From positions 1-38,162 of the forward strand of contig JADHMR010000009.1 of the NCBI GenBank assembly GCA_016779945.1: DNA of 38,162 nucleotides. The letters run 5' to 3'. Shown piece by piece: positions 36,171 to 38,162 of this stretch. The first letter of the stretch is position 1. Each line of letters begins with the position of its first letter. Below the pieces are notes generated by a model. The model did no database searches and was not told the DNA's origin. It was given only the letters and a program-made list of their open reading frames with translations. A program made the translations under genes and the position numbers. Source of the stretch: Bacteroidia bacterium. GTDB lineage: Bacteria > Bacteroidota > Bacteroidia > NS11-12g > UBA9320.

Positions 36171-37445
36171 TTATGGTAATAAATCACTATTAAATGCTTC
36201 TTCACCATGCTCAGTGATATCAAGACCTTTTCTTTCATCTTCTTCAGAAACACGAAGCCCGATAGTTTTCTTTAATGTGCCTAGCACAATTATTGAAGTG
36301 ATAACAGCCCATGCAGCATATGCAGCTACACCAATAGCTTGAACCCCAAGTTGTGAAGTACCACCTCCGTTAAATAGTCCAATTCCAGTGTTTCCATCAA
36401 CACCCCAAAGACCAATGACGAGCGTACCCCAAGCACCAACAACACCGTGCGCAGAAGCAGCACCAATGGCATCGTCAATTTTTAGCTTCTTCTCGATAAA
36501 TTCGATTGAGAATACAACAATAACACCACCTAGTAAGCCTGCAAAGAAACCGCCTTCAAAAGTCATGTTTCCACAACCTGCGGTGATAGCTACCAATCCG
36601 GCTACGGCTCCGTTAAGAGTTTGTGATAAACTAGGTTTTCCTAGGTAAACCCACGATGTGAAAAGAGCTCCTAATGCGCCAGCAGCAGCAGCAATATTGG
36701 TTACCATTACAACCGATGCAGCAGCAATAGAGTCTGCACCTCCCCAAGCAAGTTGAGAGCCACCGTTGAAACCAAACCATCCAAACCAAAGAATAAATAC
36801 ACCAAGTGTACCCAATAATAAGTTACTTCCTGGGATAGGATTGACTTTTCCATCAGTATATTTTCCAATACGAGGGCCAACCATCCAAGCAGCAACAAGT
36901 GCAGCCCATCCACCAACTGAGTGAACAATAGAAGAACCAGCAAAGTCAATGAAACCAAGGTCTGCTAACCAAGCACCGTCTCCGTACCATTGCCATCCAC
37001 CAGAAATTGGGTAAATAATAGCAGTAAGAAATAATGTAAAAATTATATAGGTGCTGTATTTAGTTCTTCCTGCAATAGCACCAGAAACAATTGTAGCAGC
37101 GGTAGCCGCAAAAACCGTTTGGAAGAAAACATCATGTGCTCCTACGCCTGGGTTAAACCAAAGATCACTGATAGAAATAAACCCGCTTGCATCTTTTGCC
37201 CCGTACATTAAACCGTAGCCTAATGCCCAAAAACTTAGTGTTCCTACGCTTATATCCATAAAGTTTTTCATGGCAATGTTTGCAGCGTTTTTGGCGCGAG
37301 TCATTCCAGATTCTAATAAGGTAAATCCTGCTTGCATTAAGAAAACAAGAATACCCGAAAGTAAAATCCACAAGATTGTAAAATCTTCATTAGCGTCAAC
37401 TGTTGTTGTGCTAATAATGTTAGGTAATGTTGTAAGTAATGACAT
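36171..37445 (-). CDS. amt: Ammonium transporter (copy 2)
   Basis: 424 aa; GFTLLESGMTRAKNAANIAMKNFMD, DFAGSSIVHSVGGWAAL, GAASAHGVVGAWGTL. Confidence 0.95.
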   Translation of the reverse strand: MSLLTTLPNIISTTTVDANEDFTILWILLSGILVFLMQAGFTLLESGMTRAKNAANIAMKNFMDISVGTLSFWALGYGLMYGAKDASGFISISDLWFNPGVGAHDVFFQTVFAATAATIVSGAIAGRTKYSTYIIFTLFLTAIIYPISGGWQWYGDGAWLADLGFIDFAGSSIVHSVGGWAALVAAWMVGPRIGKYTDGKVNPIPGSNLLLGTLGVFILWFGWFGFNGGSQLAWGGADSIAAASVVMVTNIAAAAGALGALFTSWVYLGKPSLSQTLNGAVAGLVAITAGCGNMTFEGGFFAGLLGGVIVVFSIEFIEKKLKIDDAIGAASAHGVVGAWGTLVIGLWGVDGNTGIGLFNGGGTSQLGVQAIGVAAYAAWAVITSIIVLGTLKKTIGLRVSEEDERKGLDITEHGEEAFNSDLLP

Positions 37446-37465
37446 AACTTATTTATTTAATTAAA

Positions 37466-38162
37466 CTAGAATGTGTAAATAGCAGCTACAATAAATGCAG
37501 TTAAACTATCAGTAGCACCATCTGCGTCAGCATAGTACTTACCAGACGCGCTGTCTATTCTGATTTCAGGTTTGAAAATCATATTTCCTGAAGTGTAACT
37601 TCCTGTCAATGTAAATGAAGTGTTGTCTCCTTTTTCAGCTATTGAGCCTATAGCTCCAAGACCATCGTCAGTAAATGCTTCAAATCTTCCTCCAAGTGCA
37701 AAAGCATCAGATAGTGTTAATTGTGGATATAGCGCAACCCCACTAAATTTAGCGCTGTCATCTTCGTATGAAGTAGCGTTAATACCCAAGAAAAAGCTTT
37801 CAGAAAGGTTGAAACCTCCAGTAAAGTCATACTGAGTAACACCATTCCCAGTAATAAAATTGATGTATTGTCCGTAAAGACCCAATTGTGCACCGAACAT
37901 ATAATCATCAGCAACAGGCTGAGATTCTGTGTAGTCTGTAGAATTTAATAGTCCTAGCATCAATGAAGCATCATCAGAAAGAGCGATGTCTGCCTTAATC
38001 CCTGTATGAGAGAAAGGTCCGTAAGAGAACATATATGAAGTAGAGTAGTTAAAATTCCCTACCGGCGAGATAACTTCGTAACCCAAAAAGGTGTTAAAGT
38101 TACCAAGAGTAAGGGTAAAGCTATCGCTTACGTTATAGTAAACGTACAATTGGTTAACGATA
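37466..38162 (-). CDS. Outer-membrane porin-like beta-barrel protein (5' end outside window)
   Basis: C-terminal part of a barrel, ...AFIVAAIYTF; frame stays open past 38149 (the track's initial M is a TTG), so the gene is truncated by the window. Confidence 0.8.
   Translation of the reverse strand, partial: IVNQLYVYYNVSDSFTLTLGNFNTFLGYEVISPVGNFNYSTSYMFSYGPFSHTGIKADIALSDDASLMLGLLNSTDYTESQPVADDYMFGAQLGLYGQYINFITGNGVTQYDFTGGFNLSESFFLGINATSYEDDSAKFSGVALYPQLTLSDAFALGGRFEAFTDDGLGAIGSIAEKGDNTSFTLTGSYTSGNMIFKPEIRIDSASGKYYADADGATDSLTAFIVAAIYTF

Noticed and set aside
35450-36648. Plus-strand ORFs opposite amt and glnB (94, 65, 86 aa)
   Set aside because: Antisense to well-conserved amt genes; compositional shadow ORFs.
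1-38162. CRISPR array or known antiphage defence system
   Set aside because: No regularly spaced repeats with unique spacers, and no recognisable defence genes. Any such cargo would be in the element left of the window.

Overview
The window is a chromosomal segment of a Bacteroidota (Flavobacteriaceae-like) genome: AT-rich, with TAnnTTTG -7 promoter elements, a T9SS sorting domain, and both GSII and GSIII glutamine synthetases. Most of it is housekeeping or conserved content: S9, zincin and M28 peptidases, HMG-CoA lyase, guaB, surA, a ccsBA fusion, purM, prfA, pyrF, purU and an amt-glnB-amt operon. The left edge is probably the end of an integrative element: a tyrosine-recombinase-like N-terminus (minus strand) next to a 5'-truncated tRNA-His copy. 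The best leads for less-described biology are: (i) two matching ACCC-N12-GGGT palindromic sites 53 bp apart between the divergent GSII and GSIII genes; (ii) a DUF1800/DUF1501 T9SS cassette next to a lipoprotein FGE-like enzyme that keeps the catalytic Cys pair; (iii) a porin / FMN-binding / 4-TM His-containing membrane protein cluster; (iv) helically phased TTTTGSTAAN decamers upstream of tRNA-Arg; (v) a perfect 11-bp hairpin inside the amt-glnB-amt operon. No CRISPR array, rRNA or recognised defence system was seen. Family calls come from motif recognition by eye; no database search was run.
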